DNA of 44,272 nucleotides from Candidatus Bacteroides intestinavium (GCA_019118325.1 DWZE01000057.1:1-44272), one strand, 5' to 3'; shown: positions 34,701-44,147, counted from the stretch's first letter. Numbers and translations: made by a program. Notes: generated from the letters alone by a model not told the origin.

Positions 34701-35759
34701 ATGAAATATAACCTACAGATTATCCCCAAGACCCTGCACTTCAAGCAGCCGGCAGGCACCTCGCGCGGCGTCTACCACACCCGCCAGGTGTGGTACCTGC
34801 TGCTCACCGACACCGACAGCGGACGCTACGGCGTGGGCGAATGCGCCCCCCTGCCCGACCTGAGTTGCGACGCACTACCTGACTACGAACACATCTTGAC
34901 CCGGCTGTGCCGGACCTTCGAAGCAGAAGGCCGCATCGACTACGACGCCCTGCGCCCCTACCCCTCCGTCCTCTTCGGGCTGGAGACCGCGCTCCTCCAC
35001 CTGCAAGCGGGAGGCGTGCGCTTCTTCCCCACCCCCTTTGCCGCCGGGGAGGAAGGCATCCCCATCAACGGCCTCATCTGGATGGGCAACTTCGACGAGA
35101 TGGCCCGACGACTGGAAGAGAAGATGAAGCTGGGCTTTCGCTGCATCAAGCTGAAGATAGGCGCCATCGACTTCGACCGCGAAGTAGCCCTGCTGGAGCG
35201 CGTGCGCCAACGCTTCTCACCCCGGGAAGTGGAGTTGCGCGTGGATGCCAACGGGGCCTTCTCGCCCGCCGACGCCCGGCAGAAGCTGGAGATACTCAGC
35301 CGCTTCTGCCTGCACTCCATCGAGCAGCCCATCCGCGCCGGGCAATGGAAGGAAATGGCCGCGCTCTGTGCCGACACGCCCTTCCCCATCGCCCTGGACG
35401 AAGAACTGATTGGCGTGAACGACCCCGCCCGCAAGGCGGAACTGCTGGACACCATCCGCCCGCAATACATCATCCTGAAGCCCTCCCTGCACGGCGGCCT
35501 CCACGGAGCCAAGGAATGGATGGACCTGGCTACCGGGCGAGGCATCGGCTCCTGGGTGACCTCGGCCCTGGAAACCAACGTGGGACTGAACGCCATCGCC
35601 CAATGGACGGCCACGCTGCACCCCCGGATGCCGCAGGGACTGGGCACGGGACTGCTCTTCACGGACAACGTAGACTATCCGCTGCACATCGAGGGCGACT
35701 GCCTCTGGTGCCGGAACGACGGACAGGAACCGGATTTGCTGAACTTTCTGCAATTATGA
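34701..35759 (+). CDS. menC: o-Succinylbenzoate synthase
   Basis: A 352-residue enolase-superfamily enzyme that dehydrates SHCHC to o-succinylbenzoate. All expected residues are visible: the catalytic Lys pair Lys150/Lys152 (KLK), metal ligands Asp182 (RVDANG), Glu208 (SIEQP) and Asp233 (ALDEE), and Lys260 (ILKPS). GECAPLPDLS near residue 47 belongs to the capping domain. It follows the 22-bp repeat array and is followed 3 bp later by the broken nuclease gene. Confidence 0.95.
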   Translation: MKYNLQIIPKTLHFKQPAGTSRGVYHTRQVWYLLLTDTDSGRYGVGECAPLPDLSCDALPDYEHILTRLCRTFEAEGRIDYDALRPYPSVLFGLETALLHLQAGGVRFFPTPFAAGEEGIPINGLIWMGNFDEMARRLEEKMKLGFRCIKLKIGAIDFDREVALLERVRQRFSPREVELRVDANGAFSPADARQKLEILSRFCLHSIEQPIRAGQWKEMAALCADTPFPIALDEELIGVNDPARKAELLDTIRPQYIILKPSLHGGLHGAKEWMDLATGRGIGSWVTSALETNVGLNAIAQWTATLHPRMPQGLGTGLLFTDNVDYPLHIEGDCLWCRNDGQEPDLLNFLQL

Positions 35760-35762
35760 GCC

Positions 35763-36740
35763 ATGGATATAGATAAAGATACAACATTTGAAGACATTGT
35801 CCGGCTTATCAAGCAAGCGCGATATGACACGGTGAAAGTCGTCAATAAGGAATTGATAAATCTTTATTGGAATGTCGGACACTATATAAGTGCCCAAATA
35901 GAATCGTCCACATGGGGAGAATCTGTCGTAAAAGAACTGGCGGATTATTTAAAAAGGAAAGAGCCTACCCTTAAAGGATTCTCAGACAAAAACCTGTGGC
36001 GGATGAAACAGTTCTACGAGACTTACAAAGATTCTCCAAAACTCTCAGCACTGCTGAGAGAAATTAGCTGGACACATAATCTCAGCATCATGAGCAGGGC
36101 TAAAACCATGGAAGAAAGAGAATTCTATCTGCAACTGACCATTCGCGAGCATTACTCAACCAGAGAATTGGAACGGCAAATCAGCAGCGGTTTGTACGAG
36201 AGGACCATGCTTAACGATATAAAGCTTTCAGCATCGGCAAAAGAACTGCATCCGGACATTACTGCCAATTTCAGAGACAATTACATTTTGGAGTTCTTGG
36301 GCTTGCCCGCCAGACATAATGAACATTGCCTGAAAAAAGGACTTGTCAAACAGATGAAAGACTTTATCTTGGAGCTCGGAAAAGATTTCCTATTTGTCGA
36401 CGAAGAGTATAGAGTACAAGTAGGAAACAGCGACTTCTATATTGATCTGTTGTTTTACCATCGTGGTTTGCAATGCCTTGTAGCCTTCGAACTGAAAGCG
36501 GACAAATTCAGACCTGAATATATCGGCTAATTGGATTTTTATTTGGAAGCCCTTGACAGAGATGTAAGAAAACCCAATGAGAATCCAAGTATCGGCATCC
36601 TATTGTGTAAAGACAAAGACAACGAAGTAGTAGAGTACGCATTGAGCAGATCTTTGTCCCCAACAATGGTTGCCGAATATCAGACACAGTTACCGGACAA
36701 AAAAATGTTACAAAAGAAATTACAGGAATTGTTTGAATAA
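35763..36740 (+). pseudogene. DUF1016/YhcG-type PDDEXK nuclease gene with an internal stop
   Basis: Two consecutive open segments in one frame (35763-36530 and 36531-36740) make a 325-residue protein of the DUF1016 family, except for a single TAA at 36528-36530. Family members usually have Gln at the position (PEYIGQLxFYLEALD), so one C-to-T change of CAA would explain it. The N-terminal ~150 residues are the DUF1016 helical domain. The C-terminal nuclease core keeps Asp228 and Glu243-x-Lys245 (DFYIDLL...AFELKADK) before the stop. A truncated 255-residue product lacking the last ~70 residues is possible. The gene is AT-rich compared with its neighbours and sits between menC and menE, so it looks recently acquired. 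Confidence 0.85.
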
Positions 36741-36752
36741 GTTTTCAATCAC

Positions 36753-37880
36753 ATGACTCATTTCATCACCGACATAGAAAGCCAGACCGTCACCCTGGAC
36801 GGCCGGACCTACACGGCCGCCGATTGCCGCCACCGTCTTTACGAAGACTTTTGCCACCGCTACGGCCCGGACAGTTTCCACGCCTGCCTGGCCGCCTTCC
36901 TCCGCGAATGGTTCGACGCTTCGGACACCGTGTGCGTACATACCTCCGGCTCCACCGGCACGCCCAAGGAACTGCGGGTGGAGAAACGCCGCATGATGGC
37001 CTCGGCCATGATGACCGTGGACTTCCTGGGCCTGCGCCGGGGCGACGCCGCCCTCCTCTGCATGCCCCTGCAATACATCGCCGGAAAGATGGTCGTGGTG
37101 CGTGCCCTGGTGTCCGGACTGAATCTGTTGCCCGTCACCCCCTCCGGGCATCCGCTGAAAGCGTTGCACGAAGCACCCGCCTTTGCCGCCATGATACCGA
37201 TGCAAGTGTTCAACGCCCTCCAGGTGCCTGCCGAACGGGCCTTGCTGAAGGACATCCGCCAACTGATTATCGGCGGGGGCAGCATCGACGCCTCCATGTC
37301 CGAAGCCTTGCAGGACTTCCCCCACGCCGTGTGGAGCACCTACGGCATGACCGAAACGCTGTCCCACATCGCCATGCGCCGCCTCAACGGCCCGCAAGCC
37401 TCGGCGTGGTACACTCCCTTCCCCGGCGTCCGCATCTCCACAAGCCCGGAAGGCACGCTGGCCATCCATGCCCCGGCCGTCAATCCGGACCTGCTGGTCA
37501 CCAACGACCTGGTGGAGTTCGACACCCAAGGCCGCTTCCGCATCCTGGGCCGGCGGGACAACACCATCAACACGGGCGGCGTGAAGGTGCAAATCGAGCA
37601 GGTGGAAGATGCCCTGCGCCCCCACCTGCCTTTCCCCTTCGCCATCACCTCCGTGCCCGATGCCAAGTTTGGCGAGCGCATCGTACTGCTGGTAGAGAAT
37701 GTTCCCGCAGACCATCCGCTCCTGCCCCCCGCCATCGCTGCCCTGCCCCCGTATTGGCGGCCCAAACAGGTCTTCTGCGTTCCGCAATTGCCTAAAACGG
37801 GGACAGGAAAGCCGGACAGGGCTACGGCACGGAGGCTGGCAAGAAGCATACAACCGCAAGACCCTGACACGCGGCTATGA
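36753..37880 (+). CDS. menE: o-Succinylbenzoate--CoA ligase
   Basis: A 375-residue acyl-adenylate-forming ligase that activates o-succinylbenzoate with ATP and CoA. The P-loop-like HTSGSTGTPKEL (about 64-75), WSTYGMTETLSHIA and the hinge LGRRDNTINTGGVKVQIEQVE are clear, and the C-terminal LPKTGTGKPDR carries the catalytic Lys. It is shorter than most MenE (about 450-480), mainly at the N-terminus, as is common in Bacteroides. It is the last gene of the men operon and would share its transcript with the nuclease remnant. It converges on miaB, with only 34 bp between the two. Confidence 0.93.
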   Translation: MTHFITDIESQTVTLDGRTYTAADCRHRLYEDFCHRYGPDSFHACLAAFLREWFDASDTVCVHTSGSTGTPKELRVEKRRMMASAMMTVDFLGLRRGDAALLCMPLQYIAGKMVVVRALVSGLNLLPVTPSGHPLKALHEAPAFAAMIPMQVFNALQVPAERALLKDIRQLIIGGGSIDASMSEALQDFPHAVWSTYGMTETLSHIAMRRLNGPQASAWYTPFPGVRISTSPEGTLAIHAPAVNPDLLVTNDLVEFDTQGRFRILGRRDNTINTGGVKVQIEQVEDALRPHLPFPFAITSVPDAKFGERIVLLVENVPADHPLLPPAIAALPPYWRPKQVFCVPQLPKTGTGKPDRATARRLARSIQPQDPDTRL

Positions 37881-37914
37881 AAAGAAGTTATTCAAAATAG
37901 ATAACGGAACAGAT

Positions 37915-39285
37915 TTACACCTCTACCCCCTTCAGCGTCGCCGAGCTGCTCTCCGTCACCCGCACCTGCACACGGTCGCCGATGCGGTGCGTGCCGCGGT
38001 CGAACACCACCACGCGGTTCTGCTCCGTGCGGCCGAAGAGCTGCTCGCGGCTGCGCTTGGACACGCCTTCCACCAGCACTTCATACGTCCGGCCCACGCA
38101 ACGGGCATTCGCCTCGGCGGACAGGCGGTTCTGGAGGGCGATGATCTCATTGAGGCGGCGGATCTTCACCTCTTCGGGCACATCGTCCGGCAAATGACGG
38201 GAGGCATACGTGCCCGGACGCTCGGAATACTTGAACATGAAGGCCGAATCGTAACGGCAGGCCTCCATCAGGGACAAGGATAGCCGGTGGTCCTCCTCCG
38301 TCTCGCCCGGAAAGCCGCAGAAGATGTCGGTGCTGAGGCCGCAGTCGGGGATGATGCGGCGGATGGCCGCCACGCGCTCCAGGTACCATTCGCGGTCGTA
38401 CTTGCGGTTCATCAGCTTCAGGATGCGGCTGCTGCCGCTCTGCACGGGCAGGTGGATGTGGCGGCACACGTTGGGCTCCTCGGCAATGACGTGCAGGGTC
38501 TCGTCGCTCATGTCCTTGGGATGCGAGGTGGTGAAGCGCACGCGCAGGTCGGGCACGGCGCGGGCCACGGTGCGAAGCAGGTCGGGGAAGGTGATGACCG
38601 TCCCGTCTTCGCGCGTGAAACGGTAGGAATTGACGTTCTGCCCCAGCAGGGTGACTTCCCGGAAGCCGTGCTCCCGGAGGTCGCGGGCCTCGCGCAGGAT
38701 GCTCTCCACGTCGCGGCTGCGCTCCCGTCCCCGGGTATAGGGCACGATGCAGTAGGTGCAGAAATTGTTGCACCCGCGCATGATGGACACAAAGCCCGAT
38801 ATGCGCGCCGCGCCGATATGCCGCGGCACCACGTCGCGATAGGTCTCCGTGGTGGACAACTCCACGTTGATGGCCTTCTCGCCCGCCTCGGCCGCCGCCA
38901 TCAGGTCCGGCAAGGACAGGTAGGCGTCCGGGCCTGCCACCAGGTTCACGCCATGACGTTCTATCAGTTCGTCCTTCACCCGCTCGGCCATGCAGCCCAC
39001 CACGCCCACGATGAGGTGCGGACGCTTCTTGCGGAGCGCACGGAGCGCCTCCAGGCGGTTCAGGATTTTCTGCTCGGCATTGTCGCGCACGGAGCAGGTA
39101 TTCAGGAATATGGCATCGGCCTCTTCCGCCGACGGGGCCGTGTCATAGCCCGCCATTTTCATCACTGAGACAATCACCTCGCTGTCTGCCACGTTCATCT
39201 GGCAGCCATACGTCTCGATGTACAACTTCTTGTCGCCACCGTCGGTTGCGGATTTTAAGTCCGCTCCCGTGTTCTTTTCGTTCAT
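37915..39285 (-). CDS. miaB: tRNA-2-methylthio-N6-dimethylallyladenosine synthase
   Basis: A 456-residue radical-SAM methylthiotransferase acting on i6A37 of tRNAs. The N-terminal cluster-binding cysteines are Cys28 (YGCQMN), Cys64 (LNTCSVR) and Cys98 (GCMAE). The radical-SAM motif is Cys172-x3-Cys176-x2-Cys179 (RGCNNFCTYC), followed by PYTRGRERSR, which is typical of MiaB rather than MtaB or RimO. The C-terminal TRAM domain begins near residue 385 (GRTYEVLVEG). A -7 element lies about 30 bp upstream. Probably monocistronic. Confidence 0.96.
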   Translation of the reverse strand: MNEKNTGADLKSATDGGDKKLYIETYGCQMNVADSEVIVSVMKMAGYDTAPSAEEADAIFLNTCSVRDNAEQKILNRLEALRALRKKRPHLIVGVVGCMAERVKDELIERHGVNLVAGPDAYLSLPDLMAAAEAGEKAINVELSTTETYRDVVPRHIGAARISGFVSIMRGCNNFCTYCIVPYTRGRERSRDVESILREARDLREHGFREVTLLGQNVNSYRFTREDGTVITFPDLLRTVARAVPDLRVRFTTSHPKDMSDETLHVIAEEPNVCRHIHLPVQSGSSRILKLMNRKYDREWYLERVAAIRRIIPDCGLSTDIFCGFPGETEEDHRLSLSLMEACRYDSAFMFKYSERPGTYASRHLPDDVPEEVKIRRLNEIIALQNRLSAEANARCVGRTYEVLVEGVSKRSREQLFGRTEQNRVVVFDRGTHRIGDRVQVRVTESSSATLKGVEV

Positions 39286-39313
39286 AAATGCTCAATCGTT
39301 AGGTTTGCGGGCA

Positions 39314-39321
39314 CAAAGATA
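39314..39321 (-). promoter_or_regulatory. Candidate miaB -7 promoter element
   Basis: TATCTTTG on the minus strand, identical to the -7 element of the tRNA-Gln promoter, 28 bp before the miaB start codon. The -33 match is poor. Confidence 0.55.
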
Positions 39322-39599
39322 AGGGTTAACGGGGAATCGAAGCACAAGGAGAGGCTCCCTTTTTCGCAGAATGACGGAATATCCCGGCTTTTCCGGCCAC
39401 AGGGCGGAGTAGCGCAGCTGAAAACACCGCAAGCTCAGGACCGTCTCCGTTTGCAGAATTTAAAGCAAGGACCCACCGCATGAAGGGGGCCACGGACGGA
39501 GATATCCGCGGGCAAGGACGGGGATATCTGCGGGCAAGGACGGTGATATCTCCGGGCGAGAGCGGTGATATCTCCGGACAAGGACGACGGAAACGGGCC
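39322..39599. other. Spacer upstream of miaB
   Basis: No gene is visible. About 170 bp of GC-rich sequence without recognisable structure is followed by GATATC array D, which ends next to the MBL-fold gene stop codon. Confidence 0.55.
39496..39590 (-). repeat. GATATC array D, four sites at 22-bp spacing
   Basis: GATATC at 39501, 39523, 39545 and 39567, in units such as GGGGATATCTGCGGGCAAGG. In unit orientation this array points to the minus strand. No terminal inverted repeats of the kind bounding elements A and B are seen. The minus-strand flank GGCC...TTCATG resembles that of the other arrays. Confidence 0.8.
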
Positions 39600-40352
39600 C
39601 TATAACTCCATACTCTCCCCCGCCCTGCCGATACGCCAGAAGCGTATGTCCTGCGCATCGGTAAACTCCTGCATCCGCCAGGCAGACTCAAAACCGCAGG
39701 CCACGAAGTGCATGGGGACGAACAGCCCTACCCGGAAGCGTTCGATGAACTGGCGGGCGCCGCGCGTATAGCCGTTTCCGATGCGCCCGTCCACGGGGAA
39801 CATCACGAGGTCGAAGCCTTCGGCCACCTTGCGGATGTCCTTCAGTTCGCCCAGGTACCGCTTCTCCTCGCGGGCGGGGTCGATGTCCATGCCGAATTCC
39901 TCGCTGTGCACCAGGCCTCCCCGGTAATCCTCGGTCAGGAAACGGGCATACCAGTTATTCAAGTCGCCGGCATGGAAGATACGCCGGTCCCCTACTTCTA
40001 CCACCCAGGATACACCGCTATCGGTACTGCCGGTAGCGGTGACCCGGACATGTTCGTCCTGCCAGACGGCCCCTTTGGCCAGCCAGGCATCGGCCGCCTC
40101 GCGGCATGCCCTGCGGTGCTTGAGGATATCCTTGGACAAGATATAAGTGATATCCGGCCGCTGTTCCTTCCAGGTGAAAATCCGGGGCGAGAAATGGTCT
40201 TCGTGAAAATGGCTGGCCAGGACATAAAGAGGCTTGCCCGACTCCAGCAGACGGGGCATGACACGGGCAGGGTCCATCCAATAGTCGAACACCAGGAGAC
40301 AGGTGTCCGTCTCGAGGGAAAAGCCGCTGTGGAAGAGGTAGGTGAGTCTCAT
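39600..40352 (-). CDS. MBL-fold metal-dependent hydrolase
   Basis: A 250-residue metallo-beta-lactamase-fold protein, probably cytoplasmic since no signal is visible. The metal motif HxHxDH is intact: His48, His50, Asp52 and His53 (SHFHEDH). An FHAGDLNNW segment further on supplies another likely ligand. It is closest to the compact UlaG-like group, but its substrate cannot be inferred. The start MRLTYLFHSG is taken, with ATG six bases upstream as an alternative; the longer open frame crosses the divergent promoter region. A -7-like TAATTTTG (40390-40383) fits a leader of about 20 nt. Confidence 0.85.
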   Translation of the reverse strand: MRLTYLFHSGFSLETDTCLLVFDYWMDPARVMPRLLESGKPLYVLASHFHEDHFSPRIFTWKEQRPDITYILSKDILKHRRACREAADAWLAKGAVWQDEHVRVTATGSTDSGVSWVVEVGDRRIFHAGDLNNWYARFLTEDYRGGLVHSEEFGMDIDPAREEKRYLGELKDIRKVAEGFDLVMFPVDGRIGNGYTRGARQFIERFRVGLFVPMHFVACGFESAWRMQEFTDAQDIRFWRIGRAGESMEL

Positions 40353-40382
40353 TTGCATGTGTTTTGCTGATTTTTCCGGATG

Positions 40383-40390
40383 CAAAATTA
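40383..40390 (-). promoter_or_regulatory. Candidate -7 element of the MBL-fold gene
   Basis: TAATTTTG on the minus strand, 30 bp before the gene start. No clear -33 element. Confidence 0.45.
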
Positions 40391-40408
40391 GGAAAAACTT
40401 CCATTCGG

Positions 40409-40439
40409 TTGTACAACTGCCAAAAATCCCGTATCTTCG
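40409..40439 (+). promoter_or_regulatory. Promoter of the GH2 gene
   Basis: TTG (40409-40411) lies 20 bp ahead of TATCTTCG (40432-40439), a one-mismatch -7 element. The start codon follows at 40472. The -33 TTG is inside the perfect palindrome GTTGTACAAC (40408-40417), which may be an operator. Confidence 0.6.
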
Positions 40440-40471
40440 CCACAAATTGTTTAACAACTCATACCATAGAA

Positions 40472-43400
40472 ATGAAAAAGAACACCTTCTCCTTGTGGTG
40501 CGGAATCGGGGCTTTGCTGTCCCTGACCGGATGTTCCGGCACAAACCAGTCATCGGAATCATTCGTCCGCTCGGACTACTACACCCGCGGGATCGGCGTT
40601 TATCCGGGAAACCCGAAAGAGGATTTCTCGCCGGAGTTGCTCCCGGATGCCAATGAGTACCGCAACCTGGCCTGGATGCGTGCCACCACGCAATCTTCGG
40701 CTTATGACTACAACCTGACTGCCCAACTGGCGACGGACGGCATCGTGACGGAAGAACAACCCCGCTACCTGGCGCTCTCCACCCCCGCAGGCGACAAGCC
40801 CAAACGGGAAAGGGAATGGATGATAGACGGAGGCCCGTATTCGCGAAACAACGTGCAGGGCGAAGACACCTATTTCCAATTCTCCCTGAAGAACTATACG
40901 AAAACCATCGGCCGGGCCACCATCACCGGCACACTGGCCTTTGACGACCAGGTGGCCCAGGGCGGGTATGAAATGACGTGGGAAGGCTCGAACGACGGTC
41001 AGGAATGGACCGTGCTGGACAGCCACAAGGGAAGCGGCCTGCCCGGCAAAGCCTCTTCGGGACGCATCACCGTGAACGACCCCAACAAGCAGACGGGCGA
41101 CATCTCCATGCCTGTACGCCGGCTGAACGAGACGTTCAACTTCCCGAAGGAAGCCCCCTACTCCTATTACCGCATCCACCTGAAGATGAAAGGCGCGTAC
41201 GAATGGATCTTCCACGAAATAGCCTTCGCCAACCAGGACGGAGAGGTGAACCTGAAACCCTCGCAATTCTTCACCAGCACCTGGATGAGCGCCACCGGCG
41301 GCACGGAATGGCTCTGTGTGGACCTGGGTTCGCGCTCGACCTTCGACAAGATTAACCTGCACTGGATCAACAAGGCCGTGAAGGGCAAGATACAAGCCTC
41401 GGACAATGCCAAGGATTGGCAGGACCTTTGCGAACTTCCGGGCGGGGATACGCCAAACGATGTCCTGGACGTGCAGGGAAAGGGAAGATTCGTGCGCATC
41501 CTGATGGAAGAATCGGCCAACGGACAACCCTACATGCTGAGCGAGGTAGAAGTGATGGGCCGCGGAGGCCTGGTGCCCCAGCCTGCACCCATGCCCGCCA
41601 TTGCCGACGGGGAAATGAACCTGGCCGGCGGAAACTGGCAGGTGCAACGGGCATCCGAAGTGGCAGAGAGCGGAGAAGTGATCTCCACGCCGGACTATCA
41701 ACCCACACGATGGGTGGTGGCCACGGTGCCCGGCACGGTATTGGGCAGCTATATCAAGGCAGGCGCCCTGCCCGATCTCAATTATGCGGACAACCAACTG
41801 GTATCGTCCGAATCCTTCTTCAACTCCAACTTCTGGTACCGCAACGAGTTTGAAGTGCCGCAAGGCTTCAAGGGCGATTGCGTGACGCTGAACTTCGACG
41901 GCATCAACTGGAAAGCCAATGTCTACCTGAACGGACAGAAAGCCGGACGCCTGGAAGGTGCCTTCATCCGCGGGCAGTTTGACGTGACGGACCTCCTGAA
42001 GGAAGGCAAGAACGTACTGGCCGTGGAAATCATCAAGAACGAACACATCGGCGCCATCAAGGAAAAGAACAAGCAGAGCACGGACTTCAACGGAGGCATC
42101 CTGGGAGCGGACAACCCGACTTTCCATGCCACCATCGGCTGGGACTGGATTCCTACAGTGCGCGGACGCAACATCGGCATCTGGAATGACGTCAAGCTCA
42201 CCAGCACCGGGAAAGTCACCCTCCAGGATCCCTTCGTACAAACGGCCTTGGCCCTGCCCGACACCACGCAAGCCACGCTGACCCCGGAAATCATCGTGAA
42301 GAACCATGCCGACGAGGAAGTGGAAGGCATATTGTCCGGACAGGTGGGCGACATCACCTTCGAACAGCCCGTCAAGCTGGCGGCCCATGAAGAGAAGGCA
42401 GTGCGGTTCGAAGCCCGGCAATTCCCGCAACTCCAGCTGAAGAACCCGCGCCTGTGGTGGCCCAACGGCTATGGCGAACCTTATCTGTATGACGCCAATT
42501 TCACGTTCAAGATAGATGGAAAAATCTCCGACGAGGAAGACTTCAAGGTAGGTATCCGCCAGATGGACTTCAATGAAGACAACCATGTGCTGAACCTCTA
42601 CATCAACGGACGCCGGTTCATCGGCATGGGCGGCAACTGGGGATTCAGCGAGGTGAACCTCAATTATCGCGGACGGGAATACGAAACCGCCGTGGCTTAC
42701 CACAAAGACATGAACTTCACCATGCTGCGCAACTGGGTAGGCATGACCGGCGACGAGGAACTGTATGAAGCCTGCGACAAATACGGCATCATGGTATGGC
42801 AAGACTTCTGGCTGGCCAATCCCGCCGACGGTCCCGACCCGTACTATTCCGACATGTTCATCGCCAATGCCCGGGACTACGTGAACCGCATCCGCAGCCA
42901 TGCCTCTATCGGCATCTATTGCGGGCGCAACGAAGGATATCCCCCTGCGAACATCGACAAAGCCCTGCGCCAGATCGTGAAGGAAGAGCATCCGGGCCTC
43001 CACTACATCTCCAGCTCGGCCGATGACGTAGTGAGCGGACATGGACCCTATCGGATGTTGCCCGCCAAGACCTACTTCACGCTGGAAACGGGCAACGACA
43101 AGTTCCATAGCGAACGAGGCATGCCCAACGTGATGACCTACGAGAGCTTCCAACGCACTTATTCGCCCGAGGGCATCTGGCCGCAATCCGACGAATGGGG
43201 CATGCATGATTATACCTTGGAAGGTGCGCAAGGCGCCACTTCGTTCAACGAAATCATTGCCCAAGGCTATGGCCAACCGCAAAGCGCCAAGGAGTTCACC
43301 GAATTGGCCCAATGGGTCAACTACGACGGACACCGCAGCCTCTTCGAGTCGCGCAGCAAGCACCGCATGGGCCTGTTGATGTGGATGAGCCATTCGTGCT

Positions 43401-44071
43401 GGCCGTCGATGGTCTGGCAGACTTATGACTATTACTTCGAGCCTACGGCTGCCTACTTCGGCATCAAGAAAGCGTGCGAACCGTTGCACATCCAGTGGAA
43501 TCCCGCCACGGATGAAGTGGAGGTAGTCAACTACCACGCCGGAGCACACACCGGACTCACGGCACACGCCGAGGTACTGAACATGGACGCCAGCGTGGCC
43601 TGGGAAGGCGAAGCCCGGGTGAATAGCCAGGAAGACACCACCGAGAAATGCATCAAACTGCAATTCCCCGACAACCTGACCAAGGTACACTTCATCAAGC
43701 TGACGCTGAAGGAAGGCGACCGGGTGATTTCCGAAAACTTCTATCACCGCAGCAAGGAAGAGAACAACTACCAAGACCTGAAGCAGCTGGAAAAGGTGAC
43801 CTTGCAAAGCAATATGCAATACGAGCAAGATGCCAACGGCGAATGGCATGCCGTAGTGACGTTGGAGAACACTGCCTCCACCCCCGCCCTGATGATCCGC
43901 CTGAACATCGTGGGTGCGGAAGACGGCCTGCAATTCCTCCCCATCTTCTACTCGGACAACTACTTCGCCCTGTTGCCCGGCGAGAAGAAGGAAGTGCGCG
44001 TGCATTGGAAAGACGTGGATACGCGCGGCAATGCGCCGAAGCTGGTGGTGACGGGATACAACGTGAAATAA
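40472..44071 (+). CDS. Glycoside hydrolase family 2 lipoprotein with discoidin-like domains
   Basis: A 1199-residue secreted lipoprotein (lipobox LTGC, Cys21). Residues about 60-365 form one or two discoidin (F5/8 type C)-like carbohydrate-binding domains. The GH2 jelly-roll domain follows (about 385-580), then an Ig-like domain (about 590-700) and the TIM barrel from about 700. The acid/base is probably Glu821 (CGRNEGYPP) and the nucleophile Glu881 (HSERGMPN). This layout resembles exo-beta-glucosaminidase and beta-mannosidase-like GH2 enzymes. Substrate specificity is not certain. The start is supported by the lipobox and by the promoter just upstream; the longer open frame would begin before the promoter. 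Confidence 0.92.
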   Translation: MKKNTFSLWCGIGALLSLTGCSGTNQSSESFVRSDYYTRGIGVYPGNPKEDFSPELLPDANEYRNLAWMRATTQSSAYDYNLTAQLATDGIVTEEQPRYLALSTPAGDKPKREREWMIDGGPYSRNNVQGEDTYFQFSLKNYTKTIGRATITGTLAFDDQVAQGGYEMTWEGSNDGQEWTVLDSHKGSGLPGKASSGRITVNDPNKQTGDISMPVRRLNETFNFPKEAPYSYYRIHLKMKGAYEWIFHEIAFANQDGEVNLKPSQFFTSTWMSATGGTEWLCVDLGSRSTFDKINLHWINKAVKGKIQASDNAKDWQDLCELPGGDTPNDVLDVQGKGRFVRILMEESANGQPYMLSEVEVMGRGGLVPQPAPMPAIADGEMNLAGGNWQVQRASEVAESGEVISTPDYQPTRWVVATVPGTVLGSYIKAGALPDLNYADNQLVSSESFFNSNFWYRNEFEVPQGFKGDCVTLNFDGINWKANVYLNGQKAGRLEGAFIRGQFDVTDLLKEGKNVLAVEIIKNEHIGAIKEKNKQSTDFNGGILGADNPTFHATIGWDWIPTVRGRNIGIWNDVKLTSTGKVTLQDPFVQTALALPDTTQATLTPEIIVKNHADEEVEGILSGQVGDITFEQPVKLAAHEEKAVRFEARQFPQLQLKNPRLWWPNGYGEPYLYDANFTFKIDGKISDEEDFKVGIRQMDFNEDNHVLNLYINGRRFIGMGGNWGFSEVNLNYRGREYETAVAYHKDMNFTMLRNWVGMTGDEELYEACDKYGIMVWQDFWLANPADGPDPYYSDMFIANARDYVNRIRSHASIGIYCGRNEGYPPANIDKALRQIVKEEHPGLHYISSSADDVVSGHGPYRMLPAKTYFTLETGNDKFHSERGMPNVMTYESFQRTYSPEGIWPQSDEWGMHDYTLEGAQGATSFNEIIAQGYGQPQSAKEFTELAQWVNYDGHRSLFESRSKHRMGLLMWMSHSCWPSMVWQTYDYYFEPTAAYFGIKKACEPLHIQWNPATDEVEVVNYHAGAHTGLTAHAEVLNMDASVAWEGEARVNSQEDTTEKCIKLQFPDNLTKVHFIKLTLKEGDRVISENFYHRSKEENNYQDLKQLEKVTLQSNMQYEQDANGEWHAVVTLENTASTPALMIRLNIVGAEDGLQFLPIFYSDNYFALLPGEKKEVRVHWKDVDTRGNAPKLVVTGYNVK

Positions 44072-44090
44072 CAAGATTATCCATGAAGTC

Positions 44091-44133
44091 ATGAGGATGT
44101 GTCAAAATGAAAATGGCACATCCTCATTTCTAT
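44091..44133 (+). terminator. Probable terminator of the GH2 gene
   Basis: ATGAGGATGTG (44091-44101) and CACATCCTCAT (44117-44127) form an 11-bp perfect stem with a 15-nt loop, followed by TTTCTAT. The T tract is short. It lies about 20 bp after the stop codon. Confidence 0.6.
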
Positions 44134-44147
44134 ATTTCCGGTGAATA

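Noticed and set aside
40364..40471. N-terminal extension of the GH2 open frame
   Set aside because: It covers the promoter and would bury the lipoprotein signal.
40559..44092. 1177-codon open frame antisense to the GH2 gene
   Set aside because: It mirrors the GH2 gene frame, has no recognisable domains, and long antisense frames are expected where GC-rich codons exclude stops.
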